NCBI GenBank assembly: GCA_027924585.1
Contig: BSBM01000606.1
Location: 13,149,501 to 13,213,500 of the forward strand
Origin: Larix kaempferi
Taxonomy: Eukaryota; Streptophyta; Pinopsida; Pinales; Pinaceae
Length of the DNA stretch: 64,000 bases
Reading direction: 5' to 3'
A model generated the notes under the pieces. The model was given only the letters and a program-made list of their open reading frames with translations, did no database searches and had not been told where the DNA came from. The first letter of the stretch is position 1, and the number at the start of each line of letters is the position of its first letter. Below, piece after piece: positions 34,906 through 46,639 of this stretch. Made by a program: the position numbers and the translations under genes.

Positions 34906-36669
34906 CTAGCAGTGCAGAGGTACCCCGGTCGGAGAGGAGAAGATATCTGAGTATCCTTCCACCACCTTATCCACTTGCTTCTGTTGTGTGGATAGATCGG
35001 TCGCGGAGGCCCGGGATGTGGCTGCGATCTTTCTTTCACTCTGACAGCGAATCACGAAGAAGACAAATTTCCCGGTCTGAGAGATGACCTTCCTGCATTG
35101 CTTGGCAGAGATCAAGGAAATAGCACTAGGAGGGACTGCCTCGGGTATCCTGTACAATTTCCTGTTCAAAGAAATAATAACACTACAAGGCCTAGACTCA
35201 TATATAGCATGACATTTCCACAAATAAGGTTGGCCCAAAAGAACATCTGAAACTTCGAGAGGAGAAATATCACACAATATCTCGTCCTTGAAGGGCTTGA
35301 TGCCGTATGGCAGTCGGCACTGTTGGCTGACGCGGAGATCGCTTCCTTTGCGGAGCCATCCAATGGTGTAGGGTTGTGGGTGCGCCGTTGTTGGTAGGGC
35401 CAGGCGCTTGACGACCTCTGCTGAGATGAGATTCTTCTGGCTACCGCTATCAACGATGAAATGCAGCGGGGTGCCTTTTACCCACATCTGTGAATGGAAG
35501 AGGCGTTCTCCTTCTTCTGGCTCGTCTGGTTCATAAGGCTGGAGCTTGGTGGTGGCAATGGTGGCACTGGGTTCTGCGTCAATGATCCGTCTTCCCCTTT
35601 CTGGTTCGGACTCGGAGTCAAAACCCGCATCTGATTCAGATGCTTTCAATTCGGCCACCAGCGACTGCTTTGAGCGGCAATCAGCATTGTTATGCCAAGG
35701 GCTCTTATGGAAGTCGCACCACTTCCCGGTATCTTTCTTTGTTTTTTCGGTGTCCTTCTTTGCTTGCGGCTTGGACTGGTTGTCCTGATGTTGTCCATCT
35801 TTGCTCTGTCCTTTATACTGTGGGTTGGGGCTACCCTTTCCTATCTTTTGCTGTGAAGGGTTCCCAGGCCCAAATGGCCGTGTCTTTTGTTTGAGCTTCT
35901 GCTCGATTTTGACAGCATATCGGTAGGCCCCACCCAAGGAAGAGATGTCCAGAAATTCCATTTCGGTCTGGATGTATCTATGGAAACCACCGCGATACTT
36001 GAGCACCAGATGTCGCTCTGAATCTTTGATACCCAGCTTGGTGTGCAAGGTATGGAAGATATTTGTGAACTCTGGCACTGCTTGGTCTCTTTCTTGTTGC
36101 AGTGTGGTCCATTTGGTATACAAATCGTCATAACTTCCAACAGGGTAGTATTGTTCCTTAATAGCATCCCTGAAGGATTCCCAGGTGGCCGTGACTGAAA
36201 ATAATGAGCCTTCTTCTGTGTCCTTTTGCTCGCAGAATGTTTCCCACCAATCTTTGACATGGGGAACGGCTTTGAGGAGCGCAAAAGTAATCTTTTCTTT
36301 ATTCGAAAAGTTATGGACAGAAAAATACCCTTCTAGTAGATTCAACCACTTATCTACAGCATCTGCGTCTATTTGTCCTTCAAATATAGGGATATCAAAG
36401 TTGATTTGTACCTTGAAGGGGGCAGTGCCTCCGCTCAAGGAAGATGCGTCGCTTGTTGGTAGTCGCCGAAGGATTTGCGCGAAATTATCCATCATCTCGT
36501 TCCTCTGCTGCGTGAGGGCTTCCTCAAGCAACATTTTGATAGGATCTCCTGTCCCGTCATCTTTATTTTCTCCTACCATGAGAGGTCGCTTGGGCGTGTG
36601 AGAACTTTTGTCCTCAAGAGAAACAAGCTCGAGACCCAATTCTTTGTACCCTGACCTCGTTGGGGACAT
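34906..36669 (-). CDS. B copy 1 gag-protease, intact 587-residue frame
   Basis: Starts MSPTRSGYKELGLEL 38 bp from the LTR. Residues about 90-230 form a Retrotrans_gag-type domain (FEGQIDADAVDKWLNLLEGYF, VKDWWETF). A His-variant knuckle (CDFHKSPWHNNADC, CX2HX4HX4C) follows, then an acidic linker and the protease with FIVDSGSQKNLIS and later DVLLGQPYLWK. Gag builds the particle and protease matures it. The frame ends at TAG 34906-34908, which is CAG in the other copies, so this is a truncated gag-pol rather than a natural terminus. The protein could still be made. Confidence 0.9.
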   Translation of the reverse strand: MSPTRSGYKELGLELVSLEDKSSHTPKRPLMVGENKDDGTGDPIKMLLEEALTQQRNEMMDNFAQILRRLPTSDASSLSGGTAPFKVQINFDIPIFEGQIDADAVDKWLNLLEGYFSVHNFSNKEKITFALLKAVPHVKDWWETFCEQKDTEEGSLFSVTATWESFRDAIKEQYYPVGSYDDLYTKWTTLQQERDQAVPEFTNIFHTLHTKLGIKDSERHLVLKYRGGFHRYIQTEMEFLDISSLGGAYRYAVKIEQKLKQKTRPFGPGNPSQQKIGKGSPNPQYKGQSKDGQHQDNQSKPQAKKDTEKTKKDTGKWCDFHKSPWHNNADCRSKQSLVAELKASESDAGFDSESEPERGRRIIDAEPSATIATTKLQPYEPDEPEEGERLFHSQMWVKGTPLHFIVDSGSQKNLISAEVVKRLALPTTAHPQPYTIGWLRKGSDLRVSQQCRLPYGIKPFKDEILCDISPLEVSDVLLGQPYLWKCHAIYESRPCSVIISLNRKLYRIPEAVPPSAISLISAKQCRKVISQTGKFVFFVIRCQSERKIAATSRASATDLSTQQKQVDKVVEGYSDIFSSPTGVPLHC

Positions 36670-36694
36670 GCATTAAGACGACAAGGAGCAGACC

Positions 36695-36706
36695 GCTCTG
36701 ATACCA
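36695..36706 (-). other. Primer-binding site of B copy 1
   Basis: Minus strand TGGTATCAGAGC, one base from LTR2. The matching site of copy 2 is at 41927-41938; copy 3 has lost its site. Confidence 0.93.
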
Positions 36707-36707
36707 C

Positions 36708-37330
36708 TGATCCAGATTTTATGAGTAGAACGAAATGAATACAGATTATTATCAGATGATTAACACAAAATAACAGAGATACAGTAAAATTGGTTTTCTA
36801 TTCAATAAGGAAATAAGCTAGAACTGTAAAATGCAGCGGAAAACAAGCTTGCTGGAATGGTGGCGGCTTATCTCTGAGAAGAGATGTGACGGTTGCTCTT
36901 ATTTCGCAAGAAGATGGTTACAATGAGGCTCTCAAGGCCTTTTACAATAAACAGGAATGTCAAAAACCCTAGACATTCAAAAACCTAACCCTAGGAGATG
37001 AAGCGCCAAAAGTCATGTGGGCCCCGTTTGGGTAAGTTAGTACATCAACTTCCCGGGGTCGTAAGTTTTGCATACGATCTCCGTTTGGGGCACTCGGTAT
37101 CCCGTTGGAAAGGTCTATCCGAGATTTACAACTTTCCAATGGTGTCAAATGCATGCCAGAGGCAACCATTTGGCCCCCAAAATTTCCAAGAAAGGTCGTT
37201 TAGGGCCTCAAAATGGCCCCAGAAGTTTAGGACCCGAAAAACTGCTAAAAATAGTACAATACCAAAATTGCCATAAAACTGTTTTGAGCCAGTTGGAAAG
37301 GTGGGTGGCCACCAATATCCACTTGGATCA
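36708..37330 (-). repeat. LTR2 of B array (623 bp)
   Basis: TGATCCAGATTTTATG...CACTTGGATCA. It serves as 5' LTR of copy 1 and 3' LTR of copy 2. It differs from LTR1 and LTR3 by scattered substitutions only. Confidence 0.95.
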
Positions 37331-37884
37331 ATCCTCCCTCCTTAGGAAGCAATGGTCTCCATTGCGTTGAGTTCCCCCATCAGATGAGGAAATTTCTGCT
37401 GAATTTGGCCTTGGGTGAGCCACTTGCCTTGGTGCAGGAGCTGCCCTACTTTGACAACTCGATAAAGCTGGATCCTTTGATGTTGAGTGCCCTTGATCTG
37501 TGTGTCTACAATATGATCACTGGATGCTTGTTGTAGGAAGTCAGGGTTGAGCTCTGTTGGTGTCAACTTCTCTGCTATCTCGGAGGTGTCTAATAGTGGT
37601 GGGAAATATGGCCGAAGGAGAGCCACGTTGAAGACTGGATGCAGACCCAGGAAGGGGGGAATGTTGAGCTCAAAAGCATTGTCACCCACCGCCTTGGTGA
37701 TGGTGTACGACCCATAACGGAGTGGGCGAAGCTTTCGATGGGGCCCTGTAAGGCGTTCTTTCTGCAAATGCAACCAAACTTTGTCTCCCACCTAAAACTT
37801 ATGTGGCACCCGATGTTGATCATGGCGCTGCTTGTACTTGGCATTAGACTTCTGTAGAATATCCTGAACCTGTTGGCGGATATG
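37331..37884 (-). pseudogene. B copy 2 integrase C-terminus and tail
   Basis: Same layout as copy 1 (KVWLHLQKERL, GLHPVFNVALL, QQKFPHLMG). It is broken by TAG at 37792-37794 and 37885-37887, both CAG in at least one other copy. Confidence 0.88.
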
Positions 37885-39036
37885 CTAGATCCGTTCAATG
37901 AACCGGGCGACTTTGTCAGCTTCTGGGGATGAGTTGGCCGATGTGGTTGCAAGGGGAAGTGCAACATCCATGGGGCCCAATGGTTGGAATCCCAACCCCA
38001 CCTGAAAGGGGCTGTGGCCAGTTGAGCTATGCAAGGCTCGATTGTAGCTATGTTGGACATAGGGGAGACTCTCATCCCATGTGCGGGGGTGTGTTGAATT
38101 GTACATGCGCAGGATATGTACGACCATCCGGTTGACGACCTCTGTTTGTCCATCGGTCTGGGGGTGGAAGGCAGTGGATTTGGTGAGCTTGGTATCCAGC
38201 AGTGACCAGAGGCTTGACCAGAATGAGCTGAGGAACCGACTGCCACGGTCTGAGATAATGGTCTGTGGGATCCCAAAATGTACCCATACTCGTTCAAAGA
38301 AGAGCTTGGCAGTGGCTTCTGCTGTGATGTTCTTCTTGCAAGCGGCTAGAATCGCCATCTTGGAAAACCGATCAACAACCACGAAAACACAGTCGTTTCC
38401 CCTCTTGGTGGATGGGAGGCCCGACATGTAGTCCATTGAGATGGATTCCCACGGCCTGTCAGGAGTAGGCAGAGGGGTGTATAGGCCCTGTTTCTTAGTG
38501 GTCGAAATGGCAATAGCGCAAGCGGTGCAGGACCTGATATACTTGCCGACATCCTGTCGAAGTTTCGGCCAGTAGAAATGTTTCTGCAACACTGCCACTG
38601 TCTTTTCGATGCCAAAGTGTCTTGCCACCCGACTATAGTGAGCTTCCCAAATCAACTTCGCACGCTCGCTTGATGGAATGCAGAGATGGCCCAGATGACA
38701 CAACAACCCGTCCTGAAGATGGAAATTAGCAACCACTGAGTTGGTGCCCAACATTTGATAGGTGGCGGAGAAGTCAGGGTCTGTCTCGTAGAGGTGAGGC
38801 CATCCGGAGGTCTCGTGGCCACAAGAGTCTAGCACCGTGGTAAGTGCCGCGACTGGAGGTCGACTGAGGCCGTCAGCAACTCGATTGGTACTCCCTATTT
38901 TATATTTGATGTTGAGGTGGAACTGCTGTAAATATGTTGACCACTTCTGATGGCAGTCATTCTGCAACTTTCCTTGGGTCTGCATGAACTGTAGTGGCTT
39001 GTGATGAGTGTGGATGACCGTCTCCTTCCCAAGAAT
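37885..39036 (-). pseudogene. B copy 2 RNase H C-terminus and integrase core
   Basis: Open from about 39036 to 37885. It has the RNase H end (NRVADGLSRPP), integrase zinc region (HFGIEKT...CTACAIA) and an integrase core with all three acidic motifs: SMDYMSG, ISDRGSRF and HPQTDGQTEVV. Unlike copy 1 the catalytic residues are intact. It is cut from RT by TAA at 39037-39039 (TAC, Tyr, in relatives). Confidence 0.9.
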
Positions 39037-40032
39037 TTAATGTCTCCACTGGCGACATGCTTTTACAATGGAGTACATTTCTTTGTCATAGGTAGGGTAC
39101 TTGCGAACAGCATCTGATAGTGTCTCACTATGATATGCCACGGGGTGGCCGTGTTGAGTGAGAACGGAACCCACAGCATAATCTGAAGCATCTGTCTCGA
39201 TCTCAAAGGGATGTTGCAGGTTCGGTAATGAGAGTACCGGCGATGAGCACAAACGCTTCTTCAAGTCATCGAAGGCTTGTTGTTGGGACAGGCCCCACAC
39301 AAATTTTGCCTTACCACCACCCCTGGTCACTTGGCTGAGGGCACATGCGATATGAGAGAATCCCATCACGAACCAGCGATAGAAATTGGCGAGGCCCAAG
39401 AAGCTCTGAAGTTCAGTGAGTGTGGTTGGGGCTGGCCAGTCACGGATGACCTGGATCTTGGCTGGATCCACATGCACACCATGTCGATCAACAATGTATC
39501 CTAAGTAATGGACCCTGTCCATGCCGAAGGAGCATTTTTCCAAGTTTGCATATAGTTTGTGCTTCCACAGGGTGTGCAGAACCTGCTGAATATGCTGCAA
39601 GTGTTCCTCCCAAGTCTTGCTGTAGATGAGGATGTCATCCAGATACACCACTACAAAATTGTTGGTGAAAGGTCCTAGGATATCGTCCATCATCCTCATA
39701 AAAGTTGCTTTAGCATTTGTCAAACCAAAAGGCATGACTAGCCATTCAAAAAGACCTTCTTTTGACTTGAAGGCAGTCTTCCATACATCTGTCTGTTCTA
39801 TTGGGACCTGGTGGTAGCCCGACTTCAGATCAATCTTACTGAAGTATTTGGCCCCCGTGAGCTGATCAAGGAGGTCATCGATTCGGGGAATCGGGTACGG
39901 GTTACGGACTGTGATTTTATTCAGGGCCCGGTAATCAATGCAGAGTCGCCAGGTCCCATCTTTCTTCTGCACCAGCACGATTGGGCTCCCACAAGGTGAT
40001 GAACTGGGACGGATGTGCCCCTTGTGGAGCAA
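39037..40032 (-). pseudogene. B copy 2 reverse transcriptase and RNase H N-terminus
   Basis: 331 open codons covering the complete RT fold: [60 protein letters not shown] and KCSFGMDRVHYLGYIVD. The start of RNase H (ETDASDYAVGSVLTQHG) follows. It is the most complete RT in the B array. Upstream continuity is lost at TAG 40054-40056 (GAG in relatives). Confidence 0.92.
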
Positions 40033-40053
40033 TTCTTGGATCTGCCTCTTGAT

Positions 40054-41049
40054 CTACTCATTTTCCAACAGAGAGCGGTGATAGACTGGCCCATTGGGTA
40101 GCGGTACGGCTGGGGTCAGATCGATGGGATGCTTGACCTGGCAGTGCAGAGGTACCCCGGTCGGAGAGGAGAAGATATCTGAGTATCCTTCCACCACCTT
40201 ATCCACTTGCTTTTGTTGTGTGGATAGATCGTTCGCGGAGTCCCGGGATGTGGCTGCGATCTTTCTTTCACTCTGAGAGCGAATCACGAAGAAGACAAAT
40301 TTCCCGGTCTGAGAGATGACCTTCCTGCATTGCTTGGCAGAGATCAAGGAAATAGCACTAGGAGGGACTGCCTCGGGTATCCTGTACAATTTCTTGTTCA
40401 AAGAAATAATCACACTATGAGGCCTAGACTCATATATAGCATGACGTTTCCACAAATAAGGTTGGCCCAAAAGAACATCTGAAACTTTGAGAGGAGCAAC
40501 ATCACACAATACCTCGTCCTTGAAGGGCTTGATGTCGTATGGCAGTCGGCACTGTTGGCTGACGCGGAGATCACTTCCTTTGCGGAGCCATCCAATGGTG
40601 TAGGGTTGTGGGTGCGCCGTTGTCGGTAGGGCCAGGCACTTGATGACCTCTGCTGAGATGAGATTCTTCTGGCTACCGCTATCAATGATGAAATGCAGCG
40701 GGGTGCCTTTTACCCACATCTGTGAATGGAAGAGGCGTTCTCCTTCTTCTGGCTCGTCTCGTTCATCAGGCTGGAGCTTGGTGGTGGCAACGGTGGCACT
40801 GGGTTCCGTGTCAATGATCCGTCTTCCCCTTTCTGGTTCGGACTCAGAGTCAGAACCCGCATCTGATTCAGATGCTTTCAATTCGGCCACCAGCGACTGC
40901 TTTGAGCGGCAATCAGCATTGTTATGCCAAGGGCTCTTATGGAAGTCGCACCACTTCCCGGTATCTTTCTTTGTTTTTCCGGTGTCCTTCTTTGCTTGCG
41001 GCTTGGACTGGTTGTCCTGATGCTGTCCATCTTTGCTCTGTCCTTTATA
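40054..41049 (-). pseudogene. B copy 2 protease and gag C-terminus
   Basis: Contains the CDFHKSPWHNNADC knuckle, the acidic ESDAGSDSESEPERGRR linker, protease FIIDSGSQKNLIS and DVLLGQPYLWK. It is bounded by TAG at 41050-41052 (CAG in copy 1) and TAG at 40054-40056. Confidence 0.9.
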
Positions 41050-41901
41050 CTATGGGTTGGGGCTACCCTTTCTTGTCTTTTGCTGTGAAGGGTTCCCAGG
41101 CCCAAATGGTCGTGTCTTTTGTTTGAGCTTCTGCTCGATTTTGACAGCATATCGGTAGGCCCCGCCCAAGGAAGAGATGTCCAGAAATTCCATTTCGGTC
41201 TAGATGTATCTATGCAAACCACCGCGATACTTGAGCACCAGATGTCACTCTGAATCTTTGATACCCAGCTTGGTGCGCAAGGTATGGTAGATATTTGTGA
41301 ACTCTGGCACTGCTTGGTCTCTTTCTTGTCGCAGTGTGGTCCATTTGGTATACAAATCGTCATAAATTCGAACAGGGTAGTATTGTTCCTTAATAGCATC
41401 CCTGAAGGATTCCCAGGTGGCCGTGACTGAAAATAATGAGCCTTCTTCTGTGTCCTTTTGCTCGCAGAATGTTTCCCACCAATCTTTGACATGGGGAACG
41501 GCTTTGAGGAGCGCAAAAGTAATCTTTTCTTTATTCGAAAAGTTATGGACAGAAAAATACCCTTCTAGTAGATTCAACCACTTATCTACAGCATCTGCGT
41601 CTATTTGTCCTTCAAATATAGGGATATCAAAGTTGATTTGTACCTTGAAGGGGGCAGCGCCTCCGCTCGAGGAAGACGCGTCGCTTGTTGGTAGTCGCCG
41701 AAGGATTTGCGCGAAATTATCCATCATCTCGTTCCTCTGCTGCGTGAGGGCTTCCTCAAGCAACATTTTGATAGGATCTCCTGTCCCGTCATCTTTCTTT
41801 TCTCCTGCCATGAGAGGTCGCTTGGGCGTGCGAGAGCTTTTGTCCTCAAGAGAAACAAGCTCGAGACCCAATTCTTTGTACCCTGACCTCGTTGGGGACA
41901 T
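41050..41901 (-). pseudogene. B copy 2 gag N-terminus
   Basis: Begins MSPTRSGYKELGLEL as in copy 1 and is open to TGA at 41245-41247 (CGA in copy 1). TAG at 41200-41202 (CAG) and 41050-41052 (CAG) follow. The gag core block FEGQIDADAVDKWL is intact, but the protein would stop at 218 residues. Confidence 0.9.
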
Positions 41902-41939
41902 GCATTAAGACGACAAGGAGCAGACCGCTCTGATACCAC

Positions 41940-42562
41940 TGATTGGGATTTTATGAGCAGAACGAAATGAATACAGATTATTATCAGATGCTTAACACAA
42001 AATAACAGAGATACAGTAAAACTGGTTTTCTCTTCAATAAGGAAATAAGCTAGAACTGTAAAATGCAGCGGAAAACAAGCTTGCTGGAATGGTGGCGGCT
42101 TATCTCTGAGAAGAGATGTGACGGCTGCTCTCATTTCGCAAGAAGATGGTTACAATGAGGCTCTCAAGGCCTTTTACAATAAACAGGAATGTCAAAAACC
42201 CTAGACATCCAAAACCCTAACCCTAGGAGATGTAGTGCCAAAAGTCATGTGGGCCCCATTTGGGTAAGTTAGTACATCAACTTCCCGGGGTCGTAACTTT
42301 TGCATACGATCTCCGTTTGGGGCTCTCGGTAGCCCGTTGGAAAGGTCTATCCGAGATTTACAACTTTTGAATGGGGCCAAATGCATGCCAAAGGCAACCA
42401 TTTGGCCCCCCAAATTGCCAAGAAAGGTCGTTTAGGGCCTCAAAATGGCCCCAGAAGTTCAGGACCCGAAAAACTGCTAAAAATAGTACAATACCGAAAT
42501 TGCCATAAAACTGTTTTGAGCCAGTTGGAAAGGTGGGTGGCCACCAATATCCACCTGGATCA
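41940..42562 (-). repeat. LTR3 of B array (623 bp)
   Basis: TGATTGGGATTTTATG...CACCTGGATCA. It serves as 5' LTR of copy 2 and 3' LTR of truncated copy 3. Confidence 0.95.
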
Positions 42563-43629
42563 ATCCTCCCTCCTTAGGAAGCATTGGTCTCCATTGCGTT
42601 GAGTTTCCCCATCAGATGAGGAAATTTCTGCTGAATTTGGCCTTGGGTGAGCCACTTGCCTTGGTGTAGGAGCTGCCCTACTTTGACAACTCGATAAAGC
42701 TGGATCCTTTGATGTCGAGTGCCCTTGATCTGTGTGTCTACAATATGATCACTGGATGCTTGTTGTAGGAAGTCAGGGTTGAGCTCTGTTGGTGTCAACT
42801 TCTCTGCTATCTCTGAGGTGTCTAATAGTGGTGGGAAATATGGCCGAAGGAGAGCCACGTTGAAGACTCGATGCAGACCCAGGAAGGGGGGAATGTTGAG
42901 CTCAAAAGCATTGTCACCCACCGCCTTGGTGATGGCTTATGGCCCATAACGGAGTGGGAGAAGCTTTCGATGGGGCCCTGTAAGGCGTTCTTTCTGCAAA
43001 TGCAACCAAACTTTGTCGCCCACCTGAAACTTATGTGGCACCCGATGTTGATCATGGCGCTGCTTGTACTTGGCATTAGACTTCTGTAGAATATCCTGAA
43101 CCTGATGGCGGATATGCTGGATCTGTTCAATGAACCGGGCGACTTTTTCAGCTTCTGGGAATGAGTTGGCCGAGGTGGTCGCAAGGGGAAGTGCAACATC
43201 CATGGGGCCCAATGGTTGGAATCCCAACCCCACCTGAAAGGGGCTGTGGCCAGTTGAGCTATGCAAGGCTCAGTTGTAGCTATGTTGGACATAGGGGAGA
43301 CTCTCATCCCATGTGCGGGGGTGTGTTGAATTGTACATGCAGAGGATATGTACGACCATCCGGTTGACGACCTCCGTTTGTCCATCGGTCTGGGGGTGGA
43401 AGGCAGTGGATTTGGTGAGCTTGGTATCCAGCAGTGACCAGAGGCTTGACCAGAATGAGCTGAGGAACCGACTGTCACGGTCTGAGATAATGGTCTGTGG
43501 CATCCCAAAATGTACCCATACTCGTTCAAAGAAGAGCTTGGCAGTGGCTTCTGCTGTGATGTTCTTCTTGCAAGCGGCTAGAATCGCCATCTTGGAAAAG
43601 CGATCAACAACCACGAAAACACAGTCGTT
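42563..43629 (-). pseudogene. B copy 3 integrase, broken in three places
   Basis: From the SMDYMSGLPSTKR block (43630) the integrase core continues through VVDRFSKMAIL, ISDRDSRF and TDGQTEVV. It is interrupted by TGA 43630-43632 (GGA in relatives), TGA 43267-43269 (CGA) and TAA 42934-42936. The C-terminal tail QQKFPHLMG is present. Acidic motifs are intact but the frame is not. Confidence 0.88.
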
Positions 43630-45504
43630 TCACCTCTTGGTGGACGGGAGGCCCGACATGTAGTCCATTGAGATGGATTCCCACGGCCTGTCAGGAGTAG
43701 GCATAGGGGTGTATAGGCCCTGTGTCTTAGTGGTCGGTTTGGCAATAGTGCAAGTGGTGCAAGACTTGATATACTTGCCGACATCCTGTCGATGTTTCGA
43801 CCAGTAGAAATGTTTCTGCAACACTGCCACTGTCTTTTTGACGCCAAAGTGTCCTGCCACCCGACTATAGTGAGCTTCCCAAATCAGCTTCGCACGCTCG
43901 CTTGATGGAACGCAGAGATGGCCCAGATGACACAACAACCCGTCCTGAAGATGGAAATTAGCAACCACTGAGTTGGTGCCCAACATTTGATAGGTGGCGG
44001 AGAAGTCAGGGTCTCTCTCGTAGAGGTGAGGCCATCCGGAGGTCTCGTGGCCACAAGAGTCTAGCACCGTGGTAAGTGCCACGACTGGAGGTCGACTGAG
44101 GTAGTCAGCAACTCGGTTGGTACTCCCTGTTTTATATTTGATGTTGAGGTGGAACTGCTGTAAATATGTTGACCACTTCTGATGGCGGTCATTCTGCAAC
44201 TTTCCTTGGGTCTGCACGAACTGTAGTGGCTTGTGATTAGTGTGGATGACCGTCTCCTTCCCAAGAATGTAATGTCTCCACTGGCGGCAGGCTTGTACAA
44301 TGGAGTACATTTCTTTGTCATAGGTAGGGTACTTGCGAACAGCATTTGATAGTGTCTCACTATGATATGCCACGGGGTGGCCGTGTTGAGTGAGAACGGC
44401 ACCCATAGCATAATCTAAAGCATCTGTCTCGATCTCAAAGGGATGTTGCAGGTTCGATAATGAGAGTACCGGCGATGAGCATAAATGCTTCTTCAAGTCA
44501 TCGAAGGCTTGTTGTTGGGACAGGCCCCACACAAATTTTTCCTTACCACCACCCCTGGTCACTTGGCCGAGGGCCCATGCGATATGAGAGAATCCCAGCA
44601 TGAACCGACGATAGAAATTGGCGAGGCCCAAGAAGCTCCGAAGTTCAGTGAGTGTGGTTGGGGCTGGCCAGTCACGGATGACCTGGATCTTGGCTGGATC
44701 CACATGCACACCATGTCGATCAACAATGTAGCCTAAGTAATGGACCCTGTCCATGCCGAAGGAGCATTTTTCCAAGTTTGCATATAGTTTGTGCTTCCAC
44801 AGGGTGTGCAGAACCTGCTGAATATGCTACAAGTGTTCCTCCCAAGTCTTGCTGTAGATGAGGATGTCATCCAGATACACCACTACAAAATTGTTGGTGA
44901 AAGGTCATAGGATATCGTCCATCATCCTCATAAAATTTGCTGGAGCATTTGTCAAACCAAAAGGCATGACCAGCCATTCAAAAAGACCTTCTTTTGACTT
45001 GAAGGCAGTCTTCCATACATCTGTCTGTTCTATTGGGACCTGGTGGTAGCCCAACTTCAGATCAATCTTACTGAAGTATTTGGGACCCGTGAGCTAATCA
45101 AGGAGGTCGTCGATTCGGGGAATCGGGTACCGGTTACGGACTGTGATTTTATTCAGGGCCCGGTAATCAATGCACAGTCGCCAGGTGCCATCTTTCTTCT
45201 ACACCAGCACGATTGGGCTCCCACAAGGTGATGAACTGGGATGGATGTGCCCCTTGTGGAGCAATTCTTGGATCTACCTCTTGATCTCCTCGTTTCCCAA
45301 CAGAGAGCGGCGATAGACTGGCCCATTGGGTAGCGGTGCGCCTGGGGTCAGATTGATGGGATGCTTGACCTGGCAGTGCAGAGGTACCCCGATCGGAGAG
45401 GAGAAGATATCTGAGTATCCTTCCACCACCTTATCCACTTGCTTCTGTTGTGTGGATAGATCGGTCGCGGAGGCCTGGGATGTGGCTGCGATCTGTCTTT
45501 CACT
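43630..45504 (-). pseudogene. B copy 3 RT and RNase H with repeated TAG stops
   Basis: RNase H, zinc region and the RT C-terminus are open over 43630-44775. The RT palm and fingers (44776-45504) are readable but carry TAG at 44827, 45094, 45199 and 45274, each CAG in another copy. YLDDILIYSKT is still present near 44860-44890. The decay is denser here than in copies 1 and 2. Confidence 0.9.
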
Positions 45505-46636
45505 CTAAGAGCGAATCACGAAGAAGACAAATTTCCCGGTCTGAGAGATGACCTTCCTGCATTGCTTGGCAGAGATCAATGAAATAGCACTAGGAGGGAC
45601 TGCCTCGGGTATCCTGTACAATTTCTTGTTCAAAGAAATAATAACACTACGAGGCCGAGACTCATATATAGCATGACGTTTCCACAAATAAGGTTGGCCC
45701 AAAAGAACATCTGAAACTTCGAGAGGAGAAACATCACACAATACCTCGTCCTTGAAGGGCTTGATGCCATATGGCAGTCGACACTGTTGGCTGACGCGGA
45801 GATCGCTTCCTTTGCGGAGCCATCCAATGGCGTAGGGTTGTGGGTGCGCCGTTGTCGGTAGGGCCAGGCGCTTGACGACCTCTGCTGAGATGAGATTCTT
45901 CTGGATACCGCTATCAACGATGAAATGCAGCGGGGTGGCTTTTACCCACATCTGTGAATGGAAGAGGCGTTCTCCTTCTTCTGGCTCGTCTGGTTCATCA
46001 GGTTGGATCTTGGTGGTGGCAACGGTGGCATTGGGTTCCGCATCAATGATCCGTCTTCCCCTTTCTGGTTCGGACTCAGAGTCAGAACCCACATCTGATT
46101 CAGATGCTTTCAATTCGGCCACCATCGACTGCTTTGAGCGGCAATCGGCAGTGTTATGCCAAGGGCTCTATGGAAGTCGCACCACTTCCCGGTATCTTTC
46201 TTTGTTTTTCCGGTGTCCTTCTTTGCTTGCGGCTTGGACTGGTTGTCCTGATGCTGTCCATCTTTGCTCTGTCCTTTATACTATGGGTTGGGGCTACCCT
46301 TTCCTGTCTTTTGCTGTGAAGGGTTCCTAGGCCCAAATGGCTGTGTCTTTTGTTTGAGCTTCTGCTCGATTTTGACAGCATATCGGTAGGCCCCGCCCAA
46401 GGAAGAGATGTCCAGAAATTCCATTTCGGTCTGGATGTATCTATGCAAACCACCGCGATACTTGAGCACCAGATGTTGCTCTAAATCTTTGATACCCAGC
46501 TTGGTGCGCAAGGTATGGAAGATATTTGTGAACTCTGGCACTGCTTGGTCTCTTTCTTGTCGCAGTGTGGTCCATTTGGTATACAAATCGTCATAACTTC
46601 CAACAGGGTAGTATTGTTCCTTAATAGCATCCCTGA
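45505..46636 (-). pseudogene. B copy 3 protease and truncated gag
   Basis: Protease (FIVDSGIQKNLIS, with Ile for Ser after DSG) and linker are open from 46125 to TAG 45505 (CAG). A one-base deletion near 46168 (GGGCTCTATGG against GGGCTCTTATGG) and TAG 46281 break the knuckle region. Gag starts abruptly at 46636 (DAIKEQYYPV): the first 165 or so codons, PBS and 5' LTR are deleted. Confidence 0.9.
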
Positions 46637-46639
46637 TCA

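Larger units (their letters stand above)
31476..46639 (-). mobile_element. Tandem array of gypsy B: three LTRs, two full and one truncated internal region
   Basis: LTRs of exactly 623 bp start at 31476, 36708 and 41940, so the repeat unit is 5,232 bp twice over. Each internal region has its own PBS and polypurine tract. The third stops within gag at 46636 and is followed by only the last bases of an LTR (GATCA), then the host element. The whole array is flanked by one 5-bp duplication (ACCAA left at 31471, ACCTA right at 46640), so it descends from one insertion. Confidence 0.95.

Noticed and set aside
36185-36601. 138-codon plus-strand ORF opposite B gag (similar ones at 41417)
   Set aside because: Shadow of the gag reading frame on the other strand; conservation follows from gag.
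30660-46639. Three unrelated gypsy insertions into A
   Set aside because: Shared LTRs, an exact 5,232-bp period and a single flanking duplication show one tandem array instead.
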